64,000 bases of DNA from CAZPAV01 sp964584755 (lineage in GTDB: Bacteria; Actinomycetota; Acidimicrobiia; Spongiisociales; UBA5794). Below, piece after piece: positions 25,586-34,644 of the stretch (the first letter of the stretch is position 1; every line of letters begins with the position of its first letter). The stretch spans positions 1-64,000 of the forward strand of contig CAZPAV010000007.1 in NCBI GenBank assembly GCA_964584755.1. Reading direction: 5' to 3'. Below the pieces are notes generated by a model that was given only the letters and a program-made list of their open reading frames with translations, was not told the DNA's origin and ran no database searches. Made by a program: the position numbers and the translations under genes.

Positions 25586-26083
25586 TCACGCCTCCGGTGG
25601 AGCGATCTCCTCGGCGACGAGGAAGAGACCCTCCGCCTGGGCCACGATGCCCTCGGCGGAGTGGCACTCGCCGCTGAGGAGGAGGCGACGCCCCCGGCGC
25701 TCGTCGATGCGACCGACGAGACGGTAGGCGCCGTCGAGGGGGGCCGGTCGTCGGTAGCGCAGCTCGAGCCGGGCGGTCAGGACGAGCACGCCCTCGCGGA
25801 TCATGGCGGTCCAGGCGAGCATCTCGTCGAGCGCGCTGGCGAGGATCCCCCCGTGGAGGACGCCGGCGAAGCCGCGGTGGTCGACCCGGGGCCGGAAGCT
25901 CGCGGTCACGGTGCCGTCCCCGGCGACCCCGAACCCGGAGAGCCCGATCCCGATGGGGTTGGCGGCGCCACACCCGAAGCAGCCCTCGTAGCCGGCCTTC
26001 AACCGCGCGATCTCGGCTTCGGGGAGGGGCGTCACCGCCGATCCGTCTCCGAAGGGTGTGGCGAGCCGTCCCCGTCCTCTCAT
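25586..26083 (-). CDS. PaaI-type hotdog thioesterase
   Basis: A 165-residue hotdog-fold protein of the acyl-CoA thioesterase group. The motif CFGCGAANPIGIGL near residues 36-49 and FAGVLHGGILASALDEMLAW around 74-93 (catalytic Asp/Glu on the central helix) are diagnostic. It probably hydrolyses acyl-CoA esters, specificity unknown. ATG 26083 has a minus-strand -10 TACGAT six bases upstream, consistent with a leaderless mRNA; an upstream in-frame start at 26137 would run through the promoter. Confidence 0.88.
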   Translation of the reverse strand: MRGRGRLATPFGDGSAVTPLPEAEIARLKAGYEGCFGCGAANPIGIGLSGFGVAGDGTVTASFRPRVDHRGFAGVLHGGILASALDEMLAWTAMIREGVLVLTARLELRYRRPAPLDGAYRLVGRIDERRGRRLLLSGECHSAEGIVAQAEGLFLVAEEIAPPEA

Positions 26084-26089
26084 CGGCGC

Positions 26090-26107
26090 ATCGTACCCCG
26101 GTAGCAT
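26090..26107. promoter_or_regulatory. Divergent leaderless promoters between thioesterase and nth
   Basis: The 32 bases between the two start codons hold two -10 elements: TACGAT on the minus strand (26090-26095), six bases before the thioesterase ATG, and TAGCAT on the plus strand (26102-26107), eight bases before the nth ATG. Each -35 must lie inside or beside the other gene's coding region. Confidence 0.5.
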
Positions 26108-26115
26108 CCGGCCCC

Positions 26116-26772
26116 ATGTCGACGGAGTCTTCCCCACCGGATCCGACCCGGCGCGACCGGGCCCGCATCGTCTGGGAGCGCCTCGAGGAGCGGTACCCGA
26201 CGATCAGGACGGCGCTCGGACACGAGGATGCGTGGCAGCTCCTCGTCGCCACGGTCCTCTCGGCCCAGACGACCGACGAGACGGTGAACCGCGTCACCCC
26301 GATCCTCTTCGCCCGATGGCCCACCCCGGAGGACCTCGCCGCCGCCGATCCCGAGGCGGTGGAGGAGGTGATCCACTCCACCGGCTACTACCGCCAGAAG
26401 ACCCGTTCCCTCCTCGGTCTCGCCCGGGGACTCGTCGAGCGGTTCGATGGGCGGGTCCCGGACGATCTCGACGCGCTCGTCACCCTTCCCGGCGTGGGGC
26501 GGAAGACCGCGAGCGTCGTCCTCGCCGAGGTGTGGGGACGGCCCGCGATCGCGGTCGACACCCACGTCCGGCGGGTCACGCGGCGCCTGGGACTGACCGA
26601 GGAGGAGGACCCGGTCCGGATCGAGCGGGATCTCAAGACCCTGTTCCCTCAGGAGGTCTGGGCCGGCCTCTCCATGCGGCTCATCCAGTTCGGCCGTGAG
26701 GTGTGTCGGGCGAGGAAGCCACGGTGCGGGGAGTGTCCGCTGGCCGGGATCTGTCCGTCGGCGGAGGCGTGA
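26116..26772 (+). CDS. nth: Endonuclease III (DNA glycosylase/AP lyase)
   Basis: This base-excision-repair enzyme removes oxidised pyrimidines. The 218-residue protein has LPGVGRKTASVV (helix-hairpin-helix), catalytic Lys in GRKTA and Asp in VDTHV, and the 4Fe-4S cluster C-x6-C-x2-C-x5-C (CRARKPRCGECPLAGIC). ATG 26116 is set by the -10 eight bases upstream. Its last 92 bases overlap the MFS gene on the other strand. Confidence 0.96.
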   Translation: MSTESSPPDPTRRDRARIVWERLEERYPTIRTALGHEDAWQLLVATVLSAQTTDETVNRVTPILFARWPTPEDLAAADPEAVEEVIHSTGYYRQKTRSLLGLARGLVERFDGRVPDDLDALVTLPGVGRKTASVVLAEVWGRPAIAVDTHVRRVTRRLGLTEEEDPVRIERDLKTLFPQEVWAGLSMRLIQFGREVCRARKPRCGECPLAGICPSAEA

Positions 26773-28021
26773 GCCGCGGATCCCGGCGGGCCGTCCGGCC
26801 GCGTCTCGCCCGACTTCGCACGAGGTCCATCCCGCGGGTCTCGGGGAGGCGCAGGGCCAGCACGGCGGCCACGAGGACGCCGATGCCGAGCAGGGACACC
26901 GTCGTGGAGAGCCCGTAGCGGTCGATGAGGATGCCACCCACCATGAACCCGAAGATGCTGCCGACGATCGAGAGGTTCGTGATCCAGGCGCCGGCGGTGG
27001 CGCGCACCCGGGTCGGAAACAGCTCGGCGCGCTGCGCCCCGAAGGCCGGAGTGAGCATGGTGGCCCCGAAGGTGGCGAGGAAGATGGCCGGGGCGAGGGC
27101 CCATCCGGAGTCGAGGAGGTAGAAGGCCAGACCGCCGGCGAGGCCGAGGAGGAGCGCCGTCGCCGTCGTGATGCGCCGGCCGCGACGGTCGGCGAGCCGG
27201 CCGCCGGCGAGCAGTCCCACGGTACCCAGGCCGCTGAACACGATGAGGAGGAACCGGGCGGCTCCGGCGCGCCAGCCGAGACCGTCGATGAGCCGCTCGA
27301 GGACGAAGTCGAACGCCGGCGCCGAGAACGCGGCGACGGTGAAGCCGATGATCGCCATGGGCCAGAAATGGCGGCCCAGTCCCATGCGAAGGGCCTTGAC
27401 GAAGGGGATGCGCGGCGCCGGCCGGAACGCCCGGCTCTCCGGGAGGAACCGGGTGAGCATGGGGAGGAAGAGGAGTCCGAGTCCGCCCAACGCGAAGAGG
27501 ATCCGCCACGCCCCGGGGCCCCGCTCCGCGATGGGGAGGAGGAGCAGTCCGGTCCCCACCCCGAGAGACCCGGCGAGGCCGAAGAGTCCGAGCCCGTAGC
27601 CGCGTACCGGCGGGCTCACCTCCTCGGCGAGGAGGACGATGCCGAGGCTGGCGATGGCGACGACCCCGACGCGCACGAGCGCCTGGGCGACGGCGTACGC
27701 GGCCGTCGTGGGGAGGAATCCGGTGAGGAGGCTGCCCGTGACGAGGAGGAGGTACGAGAGCAGGATGGGCCTGCGCCGTCCGCGGCGGTCGGCCACGAGG
27801 GAGAAGGCGATGCCGAGGAGGGACACGGCGCGGACCCCGGCGAAGATCGCGCTCATCTGGCCCTCGGTGAGACCCAGGTCGACGCGGGCGTAGGGGAGCG
27901 TGTGGGCCATCTGGGAGCCGGCGTAGCCGGTCACGAACCCGATCACGCCCATGAGGAAGAGCACGCGTCGGTCGCGCAGGGCGAAGGATCCGGCTGGTCG
28001 GAGGAACGTCGGGAGCTGCAT
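26681..28021 (-). CDS. Major facilitator superfamily transporter
   Basis: A 446-residue 12-helix MFS protein. The loop 2-3 signature is LVADRRGRRRPIL and the equivalent in the second half is RLADRRGRRITT; ALRLPETRGMDL matches the sugar-porter-like exit motif. Substrate unknown. ATG 28021 is taken as the start; the upstream in-frame region to 28123 has no clear membrane or start signal. The C-terminal 50 residues are basic/Pro-rich and overlap nth by 92 bases. Confidence 0.9.
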   Translation of the reverse strand: MQLPTFLRPAGSFALRDRRVLFLMGVIGFVTGYAGSQMAHTLPYARVDLGLTEGQMSAIFAGVRAVSLLGIAFSLVADRRGRRRPILLSYLLLVTGSLLTGFLPTTAAYAVAQALVRVGVVAIASLGIVLLAEEVSPPVRGYGLGLFGLAGSLGVGTGLLLLPIAERGPGAWRILFALGGLGLLFLPMLTRFLPESRAFRPAPRIPFVKALRMGLGRHFWPMAIIGFTVAAFSAPAFDFVLERLIDGLGWRAGAARFLLIVFSGLGTVGLLAGGRLADRRGRRITTATALLLGLAGGLAFYLLDSGWALAPAIFLATFGATMLTPAFGAQRAELFPTRVRATAGAWITNLSIVGSIFGFMVGGILIDRYGLSTTVSLLGIGVLVAAVLALRLPETRGMDLVRSRARRGRTARRDPRLTPPPTDRSRPADTPRTVASSPDTPHGRTG

Positions 28022-28161
28022 GCCTGTCCGGTACGGGAACGGGGGGAGCTTACCGGCGCGCCGGACCGACCTCGGGGAGCGATGCGTCGTCTGGGCGACG
28101 ATCGGGAACACGCGCCGGGCCATTACCGTTGCGACGCTCGTCGGAGTGCAGGAGGTCGACC

Positions 28162-28911
28162 GTGTCCGGGGTGTCCCTCGTCGTCGCCGTCTTCGCCGGC
28201 GCGGCGTCCTTCATCTCCCCGTGTGTCCTCCCGCTCCTGCCCGGCTACATCAGCCTCATGTCCGGGTACTCCATGCAGGAGCTCGCCGAGGGGAACGTGT
28301 CGATGCGGCGGGTCGTGGGGGCGACGGGGCTCTTCATCGGCGGGTTCACCGTCGTCTTCGTCGCCCTGGGTGCCACCGCCACGTCGCTCTCCCGCTTCCT
28401 CCAGCAGGCCGTGTTCACCCAGATCGCGGGATGGGTGATCATCCTCATGGGCCTCTTCATCGCCGTGACCGCGGTGTGGACGCCGCGGGTGCTCCTCCCG
28501 ATGATGCGGGAGCGTCGGTTCGAGATGGGCCGGGCGAGGCGATTCGGGGTCTTCGCACCCCCCCTCATGGGGATGGCCTTCGCCTTCGGCTGGACGCCGT
28601 GCATCGGACCCTTCCTCGCCACCGCCCTCACCCTCGGGGCGAGCCAGGACACGGTGGGGGAGGGCATGCTCGTGCTCTTCTTCTACGCCCTCGGGCTCGG
28701 CATCCCCTTCCTCGTGACCTCGCTGGCGTTGACGAAGGCGCTCGCGGCCATCTCGTGGGTGAAGCGCCGCCTCGTCCCCATCACCGTCGTCTCGGGCCTG
28801 GCGCTCGCCCTCTTCGGCGTGCTCATGGTCACCGGACAGCTCAGCGCCCTCTCGAGCTTCTTCAGCGATCTCATGCTCCGTCTCGGGCTCGAGCGCTTCG
28901 CCACGAGCTGA
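28162..28911 (+). CDS. ccdA: Cytochrome c biogenesis protein CcdA
   Basis: CcdA moves electrons across the membrane from thioredoxin to extracytoplasmic thiol proteins for cytochrome c maturation. The 249-residue protein has six helices and both conserved cysteines: SFISPCVLPLLPG near residue 21 and FGWTPCIGP near 148. GTG 28162 has a Shine-Dalgarno GGAGG; a -10 (TACCGT) is at 28124-28129. The lipocytochrome c at 33.5 kb is a possible beneficiary. It is followed by trpE. Confidence 0.93.
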   Translation: MSGVSLVVAVFAGAASFISPCVLPLLPGYISLMSGYSMQELAEGNVSMRRVVGATGLFIGGFTVVFVALGATATSLSRFLQQAVFTQIAGWVIILMGLFIAVTAVWTPRVLLPMMRERRFEMGRARRFGVFAPPLMGMAFAFGWTPCIGPFLATALTLGASQDTVGEGMLVLFFYALGLGIPFLVTSLALTKALAAISWVKRRLVPITVVSGLALALFGVLMVTGQLSALSSFFSDLMLRLGLERFATS

Positions 28912-28934
28912 CGCCGGAGGGCGCCGCCGCCGGG

Positions 28935-28940
28935 TACCCT
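28935..28940 (+). promoter_or_regulatory. Putative -10 (TACCCT) for trpE, leaderless
   Basis: TACCCT ends seven bases before the trpE ATG. A leaderless mRNA leaves no room for a trp leader peptide, attenuator or T-box. Confidence 0.5.
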
Positions 28941-28947
28941 CTGCGCG

Positions 28948-30432
28948 ATGACCCCGTCGCTCACCCGGGACGACTTCGTCCGGCTGGCACGGCGCTACTC
29001 CGTCGTGCCGGTCGCGGTCGAGGTCCTCGGGGACCGCGAGACCCCGGTGTCGGTGTTCGAGAAGCTCGTGGGCGACGACGACGGCTTCCTCCTCGAGAGC
29101 GTCGAGGGGGGAGAGCGGTGGGCCCGCTGGTCGTTCGTCGGATGGGATCCCGCCTTCGTCCTCTCCGCGGACGAAGGTGTCTCCCGGATCGAGGGCGAGG
29201 GCCCGGCGCCTCCCCCGGGGAACCCGCTCGAGGTGCTCGAGGGCGTCCTCGGTGCGCTCACCGCTCCCGACCCGGCGAGCTGTGGGCTCGGGGAGGACGG
29301 TCCCCCGTTGCACTCCGGCGCGGTCGGCTACCTCGCCTACGACGTCGTGCGCCACCTCGAGGACCTCCCGGCGCGCCCTCCCGACGACCGCGGACTCCCG
29401 GAGATGCTCTGGCTCTTCGTCGGCGCCCTGGCCGCGGTGGACCGGTTTCGGGACACGATCGTGCTCATCCGGAACGTCGTGGTGCGAGACGACCCGGGCG
29501 CGGCGTACGACGAGGCCGTGGCGAGGTTGGCCACGGCCGTGGATCGGCTCGGTCGCGGCCGTCCGTACCGGGTCCGATCGCGCAGCCGCTTCGCGGAGCG
29601 ACCGGCGGCCACGGCGAACCTGACCCGGGAGGAGTACGAGGAGGCGGTGGCCCGGGCCGTAGCGCACATCGAGGCGGGGGACGCCTTCCAGATCGTGCCG
29701 TCGCTCCGGCTCGAGGTGGCGGGGCCCGAGGATCCGTTCGCGGTGTACCGGGCGCTCCGGCTCGTGAACCCCTCCCCGTACATGTTCTTCCTGCGGCGGG
29801 GGACGCTCACGATCGCCGGGTCCTCGCCCGAGCTCATGTCACGGGTGCGGGACGGCCGGGTGTTCAGCCGTCCCATCGCCGGGACGCGACCGCGGGGGCG
29901 AACGCCGGAGGAGGACGAGGCCCTCGCCTCCGAGCTCCGTACCGACGAGAAGGAGACGGCCGAGCACGTCATGCTCGTGGACCTGGCACGCAACGACTTG
30001 GGGCGGGTCTGCGAGTTCGGATCGGTCCGGGTCGACGAGCTCATGGTGGTGGAGCGGTACTCCCACGTGATGCACCTCGTGTCCGGGGTCTCGGGGAGAC
30101 TCCGGCCCGGGGTCGGGCCCGTCGACGTCCTGCGGGCGACGTTTCCCCACGGAACGGTCTCGGGCGCCCCGAAGATCCGGGCCATGGAGATCATCGACAC
30201 GCTCGAGCCCACCGCTCGGGGGCCGTACGCCGGCGCGGTCGGGTACGTGGACCTCTCGGGGAACCTCGACACGGCCATCGCGCTGCGCACCCTCGTGGCC
30301 GACGGGCCCCGGGCCTGGGTGCAGGCCGGTGCCGGAGTCGTGGCGGACTCCGTGCCCTCCCGCGAGTACGCCGAGTGCCTCGACAAGGCGGCGGCCGTGC
30401 TCGCCGCGATCGCCGCCGCGGAGGCCGGGTGA
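28948..30432 (+). CDS. trpE: Anthranilate synthase component I
   Basis: TrpE makes anthranilate from chorismate, with TrpG supplying ammonia. The 494-residue protein has the tryptophan-feedback motif LLES near residue 49, and the catalytic segments GTRPRGRTPEEDEAL, DLARNDLGRVCEFGSV and the C-terminal ATFPHGTVSGAPKIRAMEII signature. No trpG or trpD is in this window. The stop overlaps the ygfZ GTG. Feedback inhibition through LLES is probably the main control, as transcription looks leaderless. Confidence 0.96.
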   Translation: MTPSLTRDDFVRLARRYSVVPVAVEVLGDRETPVSVFEKLVGDDDGFLLESVEGGERWARWSFVGWDPAFVLSADEGVSRIEGEGPAPPPGNPLEVLEGVLGALTAPDPASCGLGEDGPPLHSGAVGYLAYDVVRHLEDLPARPPDDRGLPEMLWLFVGALAAVDRFRDTIVLIRNVVVRDDPGAAYDEAVARLATAVDRLGRGRPYRVRSRSRFAERPAATANLTREEYEEAVARAVAHIEAGDAFQIVPSLRLEVAGPEDPFAVYRALRLVNPSPYMFFLRRGTLTIAGSSPELMSRVRDGRVFSRPIAGTRPRGRTPEEDEALASELRTDEKETAEHVMLVDLARNDLGRVCEFGSVRVDELMVVERYSHVMHLVSGVSGRLRPGVGPVDVLRATFPHGTVSGAPKIRAMEIIDTLEPTARGPYAGAVGYVDLSGNLDTAIALRTLVADGPRAWVQAGAGVVADSVPSREYAECLDKAAAVLAAIAAAEAG

Positions 30433-31370
30433 TCCCCGCGGCGGACGTCACCGCGGAGTACCTGGCGTTGCGGCGCCACGCCGGGATCGTCGTCGGCACC
30501 CACGGCGTCGTCTGGGTCGAGGGTGCCGACGCCCGGTCCTTCCTCGAGGGGATGCTGAGCGCGTCGATCGGTGAGGAGACGGGCCGGGTACGGCGCTCCC
30601 TCCTGTTGACGCCGCAGGGTCGGTTGCGCGCCCATCTCCACGTGCTCCCCGGCGAGGAGCGGGTCGGCCTCGTGGCCGACGCCGGGGTAGTCGAGACCGT
30701 CGTCGACGACCTCGCCAGGTTTCGGATCCGGGTCGACGTCGTGCTCTCGATCGAGCCGCGACCGCTGCTCGTGCTCTGGGGGCCGGCGGTCGACGGGGTG
30801 CTCGAGGCGGCCGGGTTGGCGCCGGCGGCGCCGGGGACGTGGCGGGACGGCGCGGTGGCGGTCGCCGATCTCCCCACCGTCCACGGGACGGTCCGTCGCG
30901 TCGGCCTGCTGGGGACGGACGTCGCGGCCCTCGTCGCCGCCGGTGGGCGAACGGTCGGCGCGGAGGCGTACACCGCGGTACGGATCGAGGCCGGCGAGCC
31001 GGTGGTGGGAGTCGACGTGGACGAGGGCACCATCCCCCAGGAGTCGGGCCTCGTCCCGGGAGCGGTCGACTTCGACAAGGGCTGCTATCTCGGGCAGGAG
31101 CTCGTGGCGAGGATCGCGTCCCGCGGACACGTCAACCGGCACCTGCGTGGCGTCGTGCTCGAGGAGGCGGTGCTCCCCCCCGTGGGGGCCGAGGTCGTCG
31201 ACGGCGAGCGCCCGGCCGGGACGATCACCTCGGTGGCCGAGTCCCTCGATCGACGCGCCCCCGTGGCGCTGGGACTCCTCCGTCGCGAGGTGGATCCGGG
31301 CGCCCGGGTGACCGTGCGCTGGCCGGGGGGGACCGCGTCGGCTCGTGTGGAGGGACTGCCGTTGTGTTGA
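30429..31370 (+). CDS. ygfZ: YgfZ/GcvT folate-binding Fe-S biogenesis protein
   Basis: This 313-residue protein has the diagnostic KGCYLGQELVAR with the conserved Cys, preceded by TIPQESGLV, and the GcvT-like N-terminal GVVWVEGADARSFLEGMLS. YgfZ proteins use folate to support assembly or repair of certain Fe-S clusters. GTG 30429 overlaps the trpE stop by four bases. The partner could be any Fe-S protein; it is not part of tryptophan synthesis itself. Confidence 0.93.
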   Translation: MIPAADVTAEYLALRRHAGIVVGTHGVVWVEGADARSFLEGMLSASIGEETGRVRRSLLLTPQGRLRAHLHVLPGEERVGLVADAGVVETVVDDLARFRIRVDVVLSIEPRPLLVLWGPAVDGVLEAAGLAPAAPGTWRDGAVAVADLPTVHGTVRRVGLLGTDVAALVAAGGRTVGAEAYTAVRIEAGEPVVGVDVDEGTIPQESGLVPGAVDFDKGCYLGQELVARIASRGHVNRHLRGVVLEEAVLPPVGAEVVDGERPAGTITSVAESLDRRAPVALGLLRREVDPGARVTVRWPGGTASARVEGLPLC

Positions 31371-31392
31371 CCGGGAGCTCATCCTCTCCTCA

Positions 31393-31422
31393 CCGTTCTC
31401 GAACGGATCCGGCCGATACTCT
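31393..31422 (+). promoter_or_regulatory. Promoter region with inverted repeat upstream of the response regulator
   Basis: CCGTTC-TC-GAACGG (31393-31406) is a perfect 6-bp-arm inverted repeat at the -35 position for TACTCT (31417-31422). It is a candidate autoregulatory operator for the response regulator. A strong Shine-Dalgarno GGGAGGTGG follows. Confidence 0.45.
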
Positions 31423-31437
31423 CGAAGGGAGGTGGCG

Positions 31438-32112
31438 ATGACGAGCGGCGGGACGGTCCTCCTCATCGAGGACGAGGAGGACATCGCGGACATGCTCCGG
31501 CTCTCCTTCGAGAAGGAGGGGTTCCGGATCCTCCACGCCTCGACCGGGGAGGAGGGGCTCGAGCGACTGCGGGAACGGGAAGCCCGGGTCGTCCTGCTCG
31601 ACATCGGCCTTCCCGGCATGGACGGGATCGAGGTGTGCCGGCGGATCCGGGCGCGTTCGGACGTCCCGGTCATCATGCTCACCGCCCGCGACGCCGAGGT
31701 CGACAAGATCGTGGGCCTCGAGATCGGCGCCGACGACTACGTCACGAAGCCCTTCTCCCCGCGGGAGCTCGTGGCGCGGGTGAAGGCCGTACTGCGGCGC
31801 AGCGAGGAGCGGCCGGTGCTTCCGCGGGTGATCGAGGTCGCGGGCTTCACGATCGACAGCGGTCGGAGAGAGGTCGTCACCCCCGACGGGACCACGGTGC
31901 GTCCCACCGCCCGTGAGTTCGACCTGCTGTGGTACCTCGCCGAGCATCGGGGCCTCGTCCTGTCGCGGGCGCAGATCCTCGAGGCGGTCTGGGGGTACGA
32001 CTACTTCGGGGAGACCCGCACCGTGGACGTTCACATCCGACAGCTTCGGAAGAAGCTCGACGGCATCCCCATCGAGACCGTCTGGGGTGTCGGCTACCGG
32101 CTCGAGAGCTGA
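31438..32112 (+). CDS. OmpR/PhoB-family response regulator
   Basis: A 224-residue regulator with a receiver domain (phospho-acceptor Asp55 in VVLLDIGLPG, Lys about 105 in TKPFSPREL) and a winged-helix DNA-binding domain ending in DVHIRQLRKKL and WGVGYRLE. Its stop overlaps the sensor kinase ATG by one base (TGATG). The signal is unknown; the sensor and lipocytochrome follow. Confidence 0.94.
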   Translation: MTSGGTVLLIEDEEDIADMLRLSFEKEGFRILHASTGEEGLERLREREARVVLLDIGLPGMDGIEVCRRIRARSDVPVIMLTARDAEVDKIVGLEIGADDYVTKPFSPRELVARVKAVLRRSEERPVLPRVIEVAGFTIDSGRREVVTPDGTTVRPTAREFDLLWYLAEHRGLVLSRAQILEAVWGYDYFGETRTVDVHIRQLRKKLDGIPIETVWGVGYRLES

Positions 32113-33515
32113 TGCGCCGCAAGATCCTCGCCGGAGCGCTCGCGGTGGCCGTCGTGACGCTGTCGGTGGGGATCGTCGCCGTCGTCCTCATCCGCAGCTC
32201 CATCAGGGAGCGGGCCCAGGAGGAGCTCTTCCGTCAGGCCGAGGTGACCGCAGGGTTCCTCGAGGAGGAGCTGACGGGGATCACCGTCGACCCGACCCGG
32301 GTCGGTGCCGAGCAGCGTGCCGCGTGGCGGACGAAGGTGGCCGCGGTCCTGCGCCAGGCGCGGCTCGTGGGGGGGCACGACATCGTCGAGGCGGAGCTCG
32401 TGACCGGTGGCCGGTCGGTGAGCCTGGTGCGGAATCCGAAGCTGCTCTCCGTCCTCCCCGTCGGGACGCGGGAGCGTACCGTCGTCCGGGTCGAGGTGGA
32501 CGGCACGCCGATGCTCGCCACGGTCCGGAGCTTCCCGTTCGGGCGACGATCCGAGATCGTCGTGGCCATCGGGCGCAGCGAACCACTCCTGCCGGTGCGG
32601 TTCGTCACCCGTACGCTGCTGCTCGCCCTCGCCGTGGGGGCGGTCCTCGTCGTGGGGCTCGGTCTCTGGTTCGCGCGGAGCACGACGGGGCGGCTGCGAC
32701 ACCTGGAGGAGGCCTCGCTGCGACTCGCCGGCGGGGATCTCGCGGCCCGTGTCCCGGTGGAGGGTCACGACGAGCTCACCGCCCTGGCGCGGGCGTTCAA
32801 CGAGATGGCCGACCAGCTCGAGGGGGTACGGCGGCGCGAACGGGACTTCCTCATGAGCGTGGGCCACGATCTCCGGACCCCGCTCACCTCCATCCGAGGG
32901 TACGCCGAGGCGCTCGACGCCGGCGACGTCACCGCCGAGGAGCTGCCGCGGGTCGCCGGCGTGCTGCACCGACAGACGGACCGCCTCGGCCGGCTCATCG
33001 AGGACCTCATGCTCCTCGCCCGGATCGAGTCCCGGGAGTTCACGATCCGGGCCGAGCCCGTCGATCTCGTCGCCCATCTCAAGGAGCTCGTCGACGGGTA
33101 TAGGCCCCGGACCGACGCGGCGCGGGTGCGCCTGTCCTTCGCGGGCGACCCGGACGTCGGGACGGTCCTCCTCGACCCGGACCGCATGGCGCAGATCTGC
33201 GGGAACCTGCTCGACAACGCCCTGCGCTACACCCCCGAAGGAGGACGCGTCACCGTCGCGCTCCACCGCCGGGGCGGGGACGTCGAGCTCTCCATCGCCG
33301 ACACCGGTCCGGGCATCGACCCCGAGGATCTCCCTCGGGTCTTCGAGCGCCTCTACGTGGCACGCCGGTACCGGCCGGTCCGTCCCGAGGGCTCCGGCCT
33401 GGGGCTGGCCATCGTCAAGGAGCTCGTGGACGCGATGGGGGGGCGTGTCACCGTGGAGAGCAGGCCCGGTCACGGGACGGTGATCCGCGTCCTCGTGCCG
33501 GGCCCGCCGGCGTAA
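32112..33515 (+). CDS. Sensor histidine kinase
   Basis: A 467-residue kinase with two membrane helices (about 5-27 and 167-190) enclosing an extracellular sensor region, a HAMP domain (RLRHLEEASLRLAGGDLAAR), the HisKA box with His near 252 (VGHDLRTPLTSIRGY), and the ATPase motifs NLLDNALRYTPEGG, DTGPGIDPEDL and GSGLGLAIVKEL. It is translationally coupled to the response regulator. Confidence 0.94.
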   Translation: MRRKILAGALAVAVVTLSVGIVAVVLIRSSIRERAQEELFRQAEVTAGFLEEELTGITVDPTRVGAEQRAAWRTKVAAVLRQARLVGGHDIVEAELVTGGRSVSLVRNPKLLSVLPVGTRERTVVRVEVDGTPMLATVRSFPFGRRSEIVVAIGRSEPLLPVRFVTRTLLLALAVGAVLVVGLGLWFARSTTGRLRHLEEASLRLAGGDLAARVPVEGHDELTALARAFNEMADQLEGVRRRERDFLMSVGHDLRTPLTSIRGYAEALDAGDVTAEELPRVAGVLHRQTDRLGRLIEDLMLLARIESREFTIRAEPVDLVAHLKELVDGYRPRTDAARVRLSFAGDPDVGTVLLDPDRMAQICGNLLDNALRYTPEGGRVTVALHRRGGDVELSIADTGPGIDPEDLPRVFERLYVARRYRPVRPEGSGLGLAIVKELVDAMGGRVTVESRPGHGTVIRVLVPGPPA

Positions 33516-33530
33516 CCTTGGCGCTCGGTC

Positions 33531-33851
33531 ATGACCCTTCGGACACGGTCCACCGTCCTCGCCGTCCTCCTGGCGCTGCTCCTCGCCGCGTGCAGCGACG
33601 CCACGAGCGGGCTCACGGGGGCGGCGCTGTACGAGCGGGCCTGTGCCTCCTGCCACGGCCGTGACCTCGGCGGGGGCATCGGGCCGGCGCTCGGGCCGGG
33701 GAGCACCGCGGACCTGTCGCTCGACGACGCGCAGATCGCCGGCGCGATCCGGGTGGGACCCGGATCCATGCCGCCCTTCGCTCGGCTCACCGACGCCCAG
33801 GTGGCGAGCCTGGTCCGCTACCTCCGGGAGGTCCAGGCCGGGTCGCGATGA
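33531..33851 (+). CDS. Lipid-anchored c-type cytochrome
   Basis: A 106-residue secreted protein with a lipoprotein signal (LALLLAAC, Cys21) and one heme c site CASCH at 38-42. GSMPPFARL supplies the distal Met. It resembles small membrane-anchored electron carriers of monoderm bacteria. A -10 (TAACCT, 33513-33518) is 12 bases before the ATG. It lies between the two-component system and trpC. Confidence 0.9.
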   Translation: MTLRTRSTVLAVLLALLLAACSDATSGLTGAALYERACASCHGRDLGGGIGPALGPGSTADLSLDDAQIAGAIRVGPGSMPPFARLTDAQVASLVRYLREVQAGSR

Positions 33852-33864
33852 GACGGCGCCGGCG

Positions 33865-33870
33865 TACCAT
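33865..33870 (+). promoter_or_regulatory. Putative -10 (TACCAT) for trpC, leaderless
   Basis: TACCAT ends six bases before the trpC ATG. Confidence 0.5.
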
Positions 33871-33876
33871 GCGGGG

Positions 33877-34644
33877 ATGTTGCGGGAGATCCTCGCGGTG
33901 GCGGCGGAGCGGGCGGGCCGGGTGGCGACCCGGGCCGCCGAGCTCGAGGAGGCCGCCCGCCGTGCCCCGTTTCCGCCGTCGTTCCGCGCCGCCGTCGGCG
34001 GGCCCGGCCTGGCGGTCGTCGCCGAGGTGAAGCGTCGCTCCCCCTCGGCGGGCGTGCTCGCCGCGGCCCTCGACCCGGCCCGGCAGGCGGAGGCGTACGC
34101 GGCCGGAGGGGCCGCCGCGGTGAGCGTCCTCACCGAACCGCGCTTCTTCGACGGCTCGCTCGAGGATCTCGAGGCGGTGGGGCGGCACGTCGAGCTGCCG
34201 CTGCTGCGGAAGGACTTCATCCTCCATCCGGCCCAGGTGTGGGAGGCGCGGGCGGCAGGGGCGGCCGCGGTGCTGCTCATCGTCGCCGCGCTCGACGACA
34301 CGCTCCTGAGGCGACTCCTCGCCACGGTCGACGAGGCCGGGATCGAGGCCCTGGTGGAGGTCCACGACGAGCGGGAGCTCGCCCGGGCCCTCGAGGCCGG
34401 CGCGACCCTCGTCGGGGTGAACAACCGGGACCTCGCCACCTTCCGCACCGACCTCACGGTCGCGGAGCGCCTCGCCGCGGAGTTCCCCCCCGAGGTGCAA
34501 CGGGTGGCGGAGAGCGGTATCAGCGGCGTCGCCGCGGCGCGACGGATGGCCGCGGCGGGGTACGACGCCGTCCTCGTCGGGGAGGCGCTCGTCCGGGCCG
34601 CCGATCCCGCCGCGACGATCCGCGAGCTGCGGGCGGCCACGTGA
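33877..34644 (+). CDS. trpC: Indole-3-glycerol-phosphate synthase
   Basis: TrpC closes the indole ring in tryptophan synthesis. The 255-residue (beta/alpha)8 barrel has AEVKRRSPSAGVL (early catalytic Lys and substrate loop), LRKDFILHPAQVWEAR, LVEVHDERELARALE, VGVNNRDLATF and AESGISG. ATG 33877 is supported by the upstream -10. The stop overlaps trpF by four bases. Confidence 0.96.
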   Translation: MLREILAVAAERAGRVATRAAELEEAARRAPFPPSFRAAVGGPGLAVVAEVKRRSPSAGVLAAALDPARQAEAYAAGGAAAVSVLTEPRFFDGSLEDLEAVGRHVELPLLRKDFILHPAQVWEARAAGAAAVLLIVAALDDTLLRRLLATVDEAGIEALVEVHDERELARALEAGATLVGVNNRDLATFRTDLTVAERLAAEFPPEVQRVAESGISGVAAARRMAAAGYDAVLVGEALVRAADPAATIRELRAAT

